Assembly: GCA_031763025.1 (NCBI GenBank)
Contig: JASSKH010000020.1
Coordinates: 6,822,667-6,886,666 of the forward strand
Direction of reading: 5' to 3'
DNA from: Macrocystis pyrifera
Lineage: Eukaryota > Sar > Phaeophyceae > Laminariales > Laminariaceae
DNA: 64,000 bases
Below are positions 11,251-22,040 of the stretch, one piece after another. The notes under the pieces are model-generated. The model was not told the DNA's origin. It did no database searches and saw only the letters and a program-made list of their open reading frames with translations. Position numbers and translations under genes: made by a program. Position 1 is the first letter of the stretch; each line of letters opens with the position of its first letter.

Positions 11251-12514
11251 ACAATTTCGCAATTCGAACCTTCCGGGATGCGCATTAGGGTAACTGCGAC
11301 AAAACCGATTATGGTTGGGTCGATAACCACAGGCTATTCACGAAACCGAAAACAGAATCGGGTTTGAAACTGCTTGCGAGAACCTAAAACGATCATTTCG
11401 GTTTTGATCTGGAAGTAAAGTTCGATGAAATCGGTATACAGCAACAAATGACAAATAAAGAAATGAAAGTGCGAACAATGCAGCACCAACGGCTTCGTGA
11501 GAGATGATGCTCGCTGCTGCTGCGTGACTCGCTGCGTGTGTGTGCTCTGTGCTCTATGTCAGTCATGCGGAGAATGCCCATATATGCGACTTTGGCCCAT
11601 TGTGTAGTGCATGCGTAGGCGAGCTGTGGGTATGAGTGTGGCGCGGTAACACGCCCCAGAGCCCAGAGTACCACTACTTTGTTGCCGCAGCAAGAAAAAG
11701 CAGCACAGCAGAGGAACAACTTCAGCAGCAGTCCGCAATGCACACAGCGCCGGCAAGTTGAAGTTGCATCCTGCCAGCCCTCCGCTGCGTATACCGGCAT
11801 GACTTTGCCGGCTTTCGCGGGGGGCTCGCGTTGATACGGACAAACCAAATGCGCCGTACGCTAGGTTATAGATTGGTTGGTGGTGTGAGGCAACCCATGT
11901 ATGATGCCTCCCTCCTTCGGCCTGCTGGGGTACGCTGAGCGTATGAGTACGTGACGTGGATGATTTTGATTTTCCTGCCAAATATGATGCTTTCATCCGC
12001 CCGGGGCACGTCGGGGTCATCGCGGCCAAATAAAATTATGATCCTAATCGAAGCCCAACACGCCAAAGCCAATCCGAGTTTTTGGTGAAGACGTGGACCA
12101 TGTCAGCCGATTTTGGCCCTTATTAAGGGAAGTCGATTGTTTTCTTAGATCGGGAGGATAGAAACAGGCCAACCAAACTATAATCTGTACCTCACCAACA
12201 CCATATTATTCGGAGACAACAAAACACTAAATATTGGATTCCTATGTTCGAAAAACAAACTTGCAGAAGCGGCAGCACTTGCGGAACAAAAGAGCGGAAC
12301 AGAAGTCATGCAAGCAGCAGCACCTAACTGCAGTAGCAACAGCAGCACCAAGCACCCACAAACAGGCATAATTACCGTCTACCTTGCGCTCGTCTACAAT
12401 TTCTGTGCAAGCAACGTCACCACAACGAGAATATCGCCCTTCTTCTTCTTTGGCGTCCTCTCGGTCCGAAAATGGGTCGTACTGGCGAAGCTCAGGAGCG
12501 TGGTGGCAAGGGTG
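11251..12514. other. intergenic, nothing recognised
   Basis: No repeat or gene recognised. Overlapping open frames occur at 11393-12029 on the minus strand without family motifs. Confidence 0.35.
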
Positions 12515-12785
12515 CATCTGCTTGCAGCAGCAGCAGTAGCAGCAGCAGCAACAGCAGCAGCAAGCGGCAGCAGCGCCGGCAACAGCGCTTGCTTGAGCCG
12601 GCTCTCTTGGTTGCAGCAGCGCTTGGTTGCAGCAGCGCTTGCACCAACAGTAATGCTGCAGTCAGCACACAAGCTTGCAGCACGAGCAGGAGCAGGAGCA
12701 CACTACGTGCAGCGGCAGTAGTCCGTGACGTGCAGCAGCAGCTGCATCAGCACCTGGTGTATCTGCTGTAGCAGCAGCGGCAGCC
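12515..12785. repeat. CAG/GCA trinucleotide-rich tract
   Basis: Dense interrupted (GCA)n with GCGCTTG and GGAGCA interruptions. All frames give poly-Ala, poly-Ser, poly-Gln or poly-Leu strings on one strand or the other, so overlapping open frames here are composition artefacts. Confidence 0.85.
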
Positions 12786-13961
12786 ATTCTTCGCGAAAAA
12801 TCCCGCCGGCAGCAAACATGGCCCGAGGCCACTCTCGGGGCAAGCTTTGGCCAACACCCAGACGCCCGAAGAGTTTGCGGCGAATAAAATGCAGCGGTCG
12901 AATCTCCTATCACACAAATATGGCTCTAGTTTAAAATGCTACCCAAAAATGCGTAACTTCGTCAGTTTGGTGCAAATTTGATTAGGCTTTTTGATTATTA
13001 ATAGTCGTCGGCAACGTGCGAGGGAATAGATGAGCGAAAGTTGTCATATATATATATATATTTTTTTTTTTTGCGCACTCTTTTCCGACAAAAAATCTCG
13101 AATCGTGATTTATTTTTGTTCGTTAGACCTATGCCAATGGGAAAGCGAAGTATCAATAAAAAGTTCGAATTCCAAAGATACCCCACAAGAAAAACTAGAA
13201 CACGCTTCCTATATGCACGTTTGGAAAAAAAAAAGTTCCCAACTTTTGGAAAAGCCCGAAAAAAGCAAATCTGGGGCCGATGTTGGGCCAAGATCGGCTT
13301 GAGAAAAATTCAAGCCGATCTTTGGTCCGAAGCGGCGAGATTCCGAGTCCTCGACAGACATCGATCGACAAAGCCAACGATTGCGTCATGAATTCTGAAC
13401 GGAGTGCGCTCGTTAGGGGCTCCGACCCACCCTTGGGTCACCGTCTTCACACAATGGCCAGTGACGTGCGGCGGCGGCTGGCCAGGCGTACGATAAAAAA
13501 ATGAATAGCCGCTGGTGTGTGCAATACAGAAGACAAAATTTCTCGATCCGCCTGGAATGGCAAAAAACAGGCTTTTTTTCAGGTTTGGGAGGATACCGCA
13601 GGACGCCGCCGGTGAGCTCTCGCCCCCTAGAGCATCCATCCACTTTCCATCTTCGATGCGGTCAACTATACTCGTTGGCCTTGCCCGACACCAAACGGGT
13701 TGGCCGTGGGTTAAGTCTGTATCGAGATCGAGCATCTAGCGTCGCACGAGCTGATTTCTATCAGCGTGTTGACAGTTTGCAACGAGAGAATACAAATATC
13801 GCCGCCTGCAGCCGTTAGAAAAAAAAGAAGGAAAAATCAAACATTTTTTCCCTTGTTTCCCACAGCGGCGGTACGAAGATGTTTTCGGCTGTGGTTTTAA
13901 AGCCATATTTTTGAAAAAAAAACTTTTGAACTTCGCGGTACCATTGGCATCGGTCCTAGGG
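12786..13961. other. intergenic with one strong hairpin
   Basis: It holds a (TA)n-T run at 13046-13071 and a perfect hairpin: AAGATCGGCTTGA (13290-13302) and TCAAGCCGATCTT (13310-13322) with a 7-nt loop. Similarity continues outward (GGGCC against GGTCC). No gene recognised. Confidence 0.5.
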
Positions 13962-14707
13962 CCACTCCTAACGAACAAAATAAAAACACCATTCGTGAGA
14001 TTTTTGTCGTGAATCGTGATTTTTTTGTCGTGATATCACGATTAATGACACCAATTTTTTTTAGCTTTTCCCTAAAAAAAAAAAATCATGATTCGCGACA
14101 TTTATCGTGTCTCAAAATACGCCTCATCAAGGCACTACGCAACCCACGCGCACCAACGGTATCCGAAGGTCGGTACAGGAGCATGGGAGAATCAGCTTGG
14201 TACGTCGCTTGTGGACAACGGGCGGCTACCCGAAGAAACCGCTGGGCGCGGGCTAACAAGAAGGTTGTGGCCACGAAATTTCGAGGAGGAGGAGCCACTG
14301 TTAGTATAGGAGACAAACGCGAAAATGACCTGAGGATATCACAGGCCAGGCCGGGCAGACGGCCTGCGAGATGCAATCCCGCAAACCGAGCTTGGCCGAC
14401 GGTCGGTGAAATCGGAATCTCGCAGGCAAGGTCAGGCTTCGGCCCGTGATTCGAATATACCACGGGCTGGACTAGGTGCGGACCGTCCAGCCCGGCGTGG
14501 CCGTGTCCCACTCTCGAGAGTTGGCTCCACCCCCAAAAAAACGTTGGGTTTGAAATATCGGAAAATTCACTGTTTGAAAATATCACGAAACGCGACACTT
14601 TTCGGCTTTTTTCGTTAGAACTGAAATGTCACGGATCGTGATCTTTTGGCATGCCGAAAACTCACCAATCGTGATTTTTTTTTCGGTTCGTTAGGAGCGG
14701 CCCTTCC
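13962..14707 (-). mobile_element. TCACGATT-rich non-autonomous DNA element, copy B, with terminal inverted repeats
   Basis: The left end AGGGCCACTCCTAACGAAC and the reverse complement of the right end AGGGCCGCTCCTAACGAAC match at 18 of 19. Inside each end are repeated TCACGATT and CGTGA motifs flanking a ~450-bp GC-rich core that matches copy A at 10550-11250. The minus-strand frame 14598-14086 (170 codons) parallels copy A's frame. No transposase motif is seen, so it would be mobilised in trans. I could not settle a target-site duplication. Confidence 0.65.
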
Positions 14708-17700
14708 AGTATCGCCTCCTTGTGTGAAACGCACCTATTCTTGAGTAAGAAAGTCACCTTTTTCGGTGCTCTGTGCTATACAGCAGCACAATCCTAAGGA
14801 AATCAGTAGGGGGGCGTGCTTCTAAGTAATACCCTTCTCGTGGGGTGCGTGCACTTCACACACCTCGTGGAGAGCGTTTACCTTCTCCCACTAACTACTA
14901 CTGCTGCTGTAGCTGTAGGTAATAATTAAAAGTTTTCAGTACATTGTTCATGTGTAACCTTCGACCAAATGCCGACCCCGGTTTTCACTGGGTATTACTC
15001 CAGCAGCGAACGCGCCTGGCTTCGTATTTCCAAAAAACGCTGAACCCTCGAGTGTTTGCACAACTGCTTGTTGTACACCACAATACCTGTACGAGTAGAC
15101 CGGAGAGCAAGCAGACTCGGAGCTTTAGTGCCTCAATCGAACCCGGCATCAGAATCATGTGGGGATGTAACTTCGACTGGGTGTGATCCTTCAAGAGGCA
15201 TACGACCGCAGACCACTCACGTCTGCCACAACCACCACCGGATGCAGATGGAGAAACGACGACCAGCCGGACAGAAGCTAGGTGTATGAGGTAGCACGTA
15301 CAATAGTCTTGTGTGTGGGCGGACCTCGGAACGCGGAGGGGGCGAGTACCATATGGTTTTATGGTTTCCACGTACACATAACGCTCAAGAATTTTGTGGA
15401 ACTCCCACGAGGCAGGAAGAAAAAACAAGTTGTGGAAGGCACACGCAGAGATTTCAGCAACTGTCCGCCTGGTCGCAGTATCTACACCTGTCCCCGACGG
15501 TTGTTCTTGTTTAGGTGAGTGGATATATTTGCAGTGTTGTGTCTATCATTAGACCAACATCAACCGACATATCCCCATCGTCTCCGACTGCAAATTTCAA
15601 GTCTCGGGTCGGTTCCGTAGACCTGAAAGTATCACCCCTGCCTGGCATCCTCCTCGGCAACGGTGAGTGTGCACACTCAGAACGATGCATCTGTAGAGAG
15701 GACTCGACTCGATATTCCCAAAGCATCATACGAGATACATGCATGTTTCTTGTTCATGGAGGTGAAGACCTGTCCGTGGGGTGTGATACTGCTGGGTGTT
15801 CTGTGTACTGCTGTAAACGGTACCAGGTAGGTACAGTCACCTACATCCTCACGCTTTATGTATCATTGGCATCCATTCACCCGTATTTCGTACCAGGCAG
15901 TGATTAACAATCAGTGGGCACCTCAGAAATCACGCACTAAAGTGGAACCACGATTGGACACATTTGCGTGGCTGCTGCACCCTCGTGGGCAAAATGGAGT
16001 AGTACTCGCGCACGGTTAGCTGGCAACCATGCACTCCAAACCTGCCAATGCTGTTCTACTTCTTTACCTACGACCGCTCCGACTCAATCCGAGACGGTAG
16101 ACAGCCACGACTCGTACGTAACACGGACACCCACACACCCACAGACCTACCGACGTGGGGTTAAACGACTCACCCACTCAGCCACCGACCTACCCACTCA
16201 CTTACTCAGCCACCTACCAATCCATCCAACGAACCTATCCTATCCTTTACTTTCAAGAAGGCGCCAACGTAGTCAAGACTTGCGTTGTTCCCAGTAGCAC
16301 ATTCTCGCATATCCCCGTCTAGGTTGATTGCCCATTCCGGGCCAATTACAGTTCCTCAATAAACAACCTTAGGCCAATTATTATGGAGCCGGATTTGTAG
16401 TCAGTTCTCAAAGAGTTTTCTTCAGCACGTTGGTACAAGGTTTACCCGAACATGTATGAGATTGGCTTTTTCGCCTCAAAATGGGTCGAACTATCATCGA
16501 AGATATACTCAGAGCAGCTGTTCGCTACTCCAGGCGCCCAGTGTCAGGAATCACCTCCAGTACTCCTTGGATCAAACAGTCCCACGTTCGATTACGATCT
16601 TGGATTCGATCAAACAAAACTTGCGCACGTACGTGACCTAGAACTAATCCTCGGTGACTCGAAAGAGGAAACTATCCGGGATTCTCCTTAGTTGGCTCGT
16701 CGGCTCCCGAACATTTTCGCTGTATGACTTGGATACAGTTCATCACAACATTTCAGACTTATTCCAATGATACAGATAAATATCAAGAAACAGTACCATT
16801 AAGTGAACAAAACGAAATCTATATAGGCACAACCGCTTCAAAGGGCGGATTCTAACCACTGTATCTCTGCTTCGCAGAACTGAACAAAGACCTCACCAAC
16901 TTATTCGGAACCCTTAAATGGATAGCTTACGAACATCTGTGACGGGAACATCTTCCGTGTATGGGTGGGTAAGCATGCTAAGCATTCTACGGTTGAGGTG
17001 CACCTGCAATTTCCTGAGACTCCTCGCTTGAGGAGATCCATAATACTAGTAAGTCCAAACGGGATTTTGATAAAAAATAATTTAAACCCGAAGCAGCAAT
17101 CCCGAAGTGGTGGTCAGAATATATGTTTTTTTTTTCTGGGCGCAATTTGACTTTGTTTTGCATGATGATTTTCGGCCAATAGAGATGATAACTTTTTCTT
17201 TTGCCACTTGTCGTCACTAAATTTCACGACTCTCCAGTATCCATCCGAAGATGGAGGATACCCGGGTTGCCGACTCGGAGCTGCAGGTCACCACGGACTA
17301 AAATAAAGGCACCCGACACCCGAACCATTGCCATGGCCATTCAGATTGATCTTGATAGTTCGAGGATTGCCCGTCGCATGTGGAGCGACACTCCCCGCGT
17401 TCTAAGAAATTGGCCAACGTCCAACCTAGAGTTGGGCCATCAGGTCTCAACTCTGATCGAAACGATCCAACCTGTTCGGACCCAAGCTCTTGGGCTCGTC
17501 CTGGAGTCGACTATCAGGCGCCCATCGTCCTGGACTCGTATCAGTAGGGTGCAACCTCAAGGAAACTGCGGAGTCTGCTGTGTGTCGAGATCTCCGCCCT
17601 CTTGACGCTTGGGTCTGTTTGAAATTGTCTCAAAAATGTCGTACAAATATTAACGAGCTTGGCTTGAGGCCATCCAGCATTCGGGACTTAATTACACCGC

Positions 17701-18724
17701 CCAGGGTACATGTAGTTGGGTTAGCGTCAGTGCCTGAGGCGAAGCCCGTGACAAGAATCGTGAGCGGTAACCTGAGATCGGCCTAGCTTTGCCGCCGATG
17801 CTGCTGTGTGGAAAATTTCTTTTTTTCGGGTACCCACAAGACGCCTCCTACGACACTCCACTTATATTACAGTAAACTCCATCGGGGGCAGATAACGGCC
17901 ATCGATCACCCTACTCCCAGCAGAAGAAAGCCAGCCAACGAGTAGGTGGTGTTTTTTCGAGAGGAAACAGGAGCGCACCGCATGTCCGTCAGTCTTGGTG
18001 CCTCACACCGCGGCTGTACTTTCGACCATTTTCGCCTCCTGTCAGGGTTGGACAACAACAAGCAAGTTTAAGTATTAGAATACTTGATACGAGCTATACA
18101 TTCGAGCGATCTCATTTTTTTTTTTAAAATAGCTTCTTGTTTTTAATAGTGTGTACAGCAGTACGGCTACAGAAAAACACGTGAACGAAAAGGTGTATCG
18201 TACTCGTGTTCCAACTCGCACAACAGTATTGTGTACTGGTATGTACGGGTAGAGGTACGAGAGTACCTTATTCTCCCTTGTATTCTCCCTTCCGTGTCTT
18301 CTATGGTTCTGAGGGTATGGCAGTTCTGGCGTGCGTGCGGTTGCCCCGATATCGCTACACACGGGTACAGCAGCATATAGGTATGCTCATCAGTGCATGC
18401 CTGGTACCTGGCAAGATTCAGGCTCTGGGGGCCGACTTTTGCGTTCCTCAAGGCACATTGAGTCGTTTCTTAAATCTAAGCAGAGTTGTCCCGCGGGTTA
18501 TCCTAGCAGCGACGAAGCAAGGGCGAATAAATAGGCCCTATTCATACGTGGCGGGATTGCTCCCTTAACCCGACGAAGAATCCCATAGCGTGGGTGCCAT
18601 TGGAAGCCATCGATTGGCCAACACTAGTGTGATAAGATACCAGGCAGTTCCTCGGTCTCGGAGCCTGTTAGTACTTAAAAGTTCTTGCCTTGCGAGGTGA
18701 AAGTGCAACCCTATCGTAGCACGC
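14708..18724. other. intergenic, no gene recognised
   Basis: A CA/CT-rich degenerate stretch (ACCCAC, CCACTCA words) lies at 16125-16240. Several open frames exist (15515-15907 plus, 15744-15511 minus, 17201-17605 plus). None has a family motif, and splice signals are not decisive. Confidence 0.35.
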
Positions 18725-18838
18725 GTCACATCTGGTACGTTCCTACTGCATCAAACCACTACACCCACGGCACGTGTGCGCGTCATACCTGGTACGTTCC
18801 TACTGCATCGAACCACTACACCCACGGCACGTGTGCGC
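18725..18838. repeat. 57-bp tandem duplication
   Basis: GTCACATCTGGTACGTTCCT and onward (18725-18781) is repeated at 18782-18838, ending both times in CACGGCACGTGTGCGC. Only about three differences separate the copies, so it is recent. Confidence 0.9.
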
Positions 18839-20792
18839 GTATCAGACCTACTTCTCCCCCAAGTGCACTTGTTACATCTGCTTCACCTACACCTGTACCT
18901 ATTGGGATCCCCGCTGTGTGCACCTAACTACTACGGCTGTAAACACGTACCTGTTGCTGCTCTGCACATATGCTGCATTGGCGGCGGCAGCCCTTCAGTC
19001 TTTGTACAACCCGAGGGCCCGTTGCGAAGGGCGGGTGTCGCGGCTGTCCTGCTTTCGCGGTCGGGTGGTGGTCCGGAGAGCCGATGTGACGCATCGCACA
19101 CTGTATCAAGCTTTGTTGTCAAGACACAACACGATATTTTCATCAGCACCTCTGCATAGCGGTGTAAAGGATTCACGATGACTGGTATGCCACTGCCCGT
19201 GTCACTGAAAGATTATCTGTTTTGGGTTTGGGAGCAATCGTGTTGATCATTGACGACAGCGCTAGTTGAACACATTGGTTTTCAAGTAGCTGCACCATTA
19301 CGTTGGGTATCGTTCGTTTTCAAGTACTCTTTGGCAAGGATTCAAGACTTGTTTGAATCCCGGCCTGACAACCGTTTTTCCCGGCAGCAAAAAAACAGCA
19401 CTTTCGTAAAGAGGAAAAGTCTTTGTTCGAATTCTCGCACGACGCCTCTAGTCTATTGATGTGAATCTCTCCCTCTCGGCAATAGTTTGTGTTCTTTTGT
19501 TTTTTGTCATCTTCCTGCAATACTTTGTATTTTAACCAAGTAGGAATGTTCTTGAAGTATTGGATATATTACTGGTCCATTTTCTCGAAACCCAAAATGA
19601 ACATTACTCCAACACGTGACCTTGACTTGTGTTACTGCTGCCACCAGTACTGAAACAAGCGCCGTTATTTGCCGTGACCGCTGCTGCTATTGATTTCTCC
19701 TCGCCGATATCCCAAACGTGGTTTTTATGGGACGAATAACCGAATACGCCAGAATGCTTGAATGCGGTGACAGTCGCAACCATGCTGGAAAAGTGCACCA
19801 ACATAGTTCGGGAAACAGGGTTGTTCGCTCGTTTTCTTACCTCACGAACCCCACACGTTGCGTTGTCTATCCACACGTGCACAGCCGCCGCGAAAAGTCT
19901 CTTGTTGCCGACACACAAATGTCCAGAGTTTTGTATTTCTTACTTTCTTGTAGAATACTCGTTTGTGCTTACTTTACTCGAAACAAAAGAAATGAAACAT
20001 TGATATACAATATAGCAGCCGACCGTCGACCTCAACAGCGCATATTTTACACATGCCAGGTATACATGTTTTGCCATTGCTGGTATATGTCATGCTAAAA
20101 TGATGGTAATTGCTACGATGCTATTCGCAACGATATCGACGTAGCGGGGATTGTTTTGTGCGGGGCGCCCTATGCCCCTGCACCCGGACGCATGTTTGAA
20201 CAGGAGGATGGATTTTTTGTATGACATATTTCCATGTTGACCGAAGGCGTATCTGTTGATCCATGCTGATGGTGCGCTGCCTTTTTTGCCTTTGGCCATG
20301 CCTTCACTTGTGCAAACTCGCGGCTCCCGCCTTGGGTCCCTCCCCCCTAAGTTTGATAATTCCTTGCTCGACCACAATATTTCGTCTGAATGTACAGTAT
20401 AAACCGTACGAGTTTTCGGTGAAGCACTGTCTCGTGGTTTCGTACATCCTACCGAGTAGCATACCTTCGATCTCTCCCGTGCTATTAGCCCCCGAGCGCC
20501 TTCAAAAACTAATTTGTGTTCCATTCCATACCACCCATAAATTGATGTACATAAGCTAGTCGAAGTGCTTTGTCAGCTACTCGGTTTGATGCGCAGGGTG
20601 TTTGGGGAAAGCAGAAGTTTCGAACGCTTGATGGGAAGAGCGACCTGAAGGATACAATTTTTCATGTTGCTTTCTAACAATTCCGTCTTTCATGTTGGGC
20701 AGCTCTTCTTGCACTGTCGGAGGTGTTGATATCTTCTTCCCTGCCGCCTCTTTCCCTGCATCGCATTTCACGGACCCGATATTGTGCCAAGA
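18839..20792. other. region upstream of the first EsV-1-7 gene
   Basis: Possible TATA box TATAAAC at 20398-20404. A minus-strand open frame (20524-20090) is 144 codons long but has no recognisable domain or splice support. I found no clear 5' splice pair for the downstream gene. Confidence 0.3.
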
Positions 20793-22040
20793 ATGGCGCC
20801 TTGTTCAAACCCCTTCTGCAAAACGCGGGCGTCCTACAGTGTCCAGGGCAGCAAGAAAGCGGCGTACTGTAAAAGACATGCCAAACACGGAATGGTCAAC
20901 GTCCACATCAAGCATGGCTCTCCTGGCACTTCCGCAAGGAGAGGTTCCAGCAATGTCGAGGGTATCAAGTTGCCCGCTGGCGAGCAGAGTGCTAAGGACG
21001 ACGACACTAGGAGAAAGCGCTGCTCGCATGGCTCTTGCGATACCGTCCCTTCCTATAATATCGACGGCATTAAGCCTGCAATGTTCTGCAAGCAACATGC
21101 CAAGGACGGCATGTTGCACGTATACGAGAGACGTTGCTTACACCCCACCTGCACGACAAGACCTTCATTCAATATCGAGGGCAGCAAGGCCGCTTATTGC
21201 AAGCTGCATGCAGAAGATGGAATGATCGACGTTCGAAATAGAGCGAGCTCTTCTTCACAATGCTCGTATGCTACATGCACTCTGTGGCCTTCCTTTAACG
21301 TGAAGGGTAGCAAGGCAGCGGCTTTCTGCAAACGGCATGCCGTGGACGGCATGGTTGATGTCCGCACTTCTCGTTGCTTGATTGAATCGTGCCAAACGAT
21401 GCCTTCGTTCAATGTCGAGGGCGGCAAGCCGGTGTACTGTAAGGTGCATGCCAAACATGGCATGGTAAACGTCCACTACAAACGTTGTGCACATGCCACC
21501 TGCACGAAGTCGCCTTCCTTCAATTTTAAGGGCATGAAGAAGGCATCTTACTGCAAAACGCACGCCGAGGACGGCATGGTCGACGTCCGTCACAAGCACT
21601 GCGCACATACATCCTGCACGAAGACTCCTTCCTTTAATTTTGAGGGTAACAAGCTAGCAGTGAACTGTAAGGAGCATGCGGAGGACGGCATGATTCTAAT
21701 CCAGTTTACAAAGCGTTGTTCGCAGTCTCCCTGCTCGAGGCTAGCGTCGTGGGGTAAACTGGCGGACGGCGCGGGCACCGTATGCGCTGGGCATAAAAAC
21801 GTTATCGTGGGCGGTCCTGTAGTTAACTTCAGAGCATTGTGCAGCGTGGCGGGTTGTAGGCACTTTGCGACGTGGGGAACCAGCGAATGTCAGCCTTCTC
21901 ACTGCAACGTTCACGGTCCCCGGACCGACGGCCTTGCCTTCACTGTACCTGCCAAACACACCAAGAGTACCCCTGGCCGCGCATGTAATAGTGCCCCTAC
22001 GAGCCTGTCTTTCCATGTTAAGACGGAGGGATATTTTTGA
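20793..22040 (+). CDS. EsV-1-7 repeat protein (IMM-like family), copy 1
   Basis: A single open exon of 415 residues. I start at ATG 20793, just before the first repeat; the frame runs open upstream only to a TGA at 20727. It holds repeats of C-X4-C-X15/16-C-X2-H, each about 35 residues with the core PSFN-x-x-G-x-K, then YCK-x-HA-x-x-GMV-x-V. Seven are canonical (first Cys at about 4, 77, 115, then four more). Residues 42-76 are a repeat-length unit that kept NVEGIK but lost every Cys and His. Two divergent C-terminal repeats follow, with WG in place of the aromatic-Asn pair, then a basic linker and the ending KTEGYF. The Cys3His pattern suggests zinc binding (inference). IMM, the studied member, controls basal cell development in Ectocarpus; the molecular role is not established. 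No signal peptide or membrane segment. Paralogue at 38100. Confidence 0.9.
   Translation: MAPCSNPFCKTRASYSVQGSKKAAYCKRHAKHGMVNVHIKHGSPGTSARRGSSNVEGIKLPAGEQSAKDDDTRRKRCSHGSCDTVPSYNIDGIKPAMFCKQHAKDGMLHVYERRCLHPTCTTRPSFNIEGSKAAYCKLHAEDGMIDVRNRASSSSQCSYATCTLWPSFNVKGSKAAAFCKRHAVDGMVDVRTSRCLIESCQTMPSFNVEGGKPVYCKVHAKHGMVNVHYKRCAHATCTKSPSFNFKGMKKASYCKTHAEDGMVDVRHKHCAHTSCTKTPSFNFEGNKLAVNCKEHAEDGMILIQFTKRCSQSPCSRLASWGKLADGAGTVCAGHKNVIVGGPVVNFRALCSVAGCRHFATWGTSECQPSHCNVHGPRTDGLAFTVPAKHTKSTPGRACNSAPTSLSFHVKTEGYF

Noticed and set aside
12308-12913. Several frames across the CAG tract
   Set aside because: They consist of poly-Ala, Ser, Gln or Leu produced by the trinucleotide repeat in every frame.
20090-20524. 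144-codon minus-strand gene divergent from EsV-1-7 gene 1
   Set aside because: No recognised domain, no splice support, and length is within chance for this base composition.
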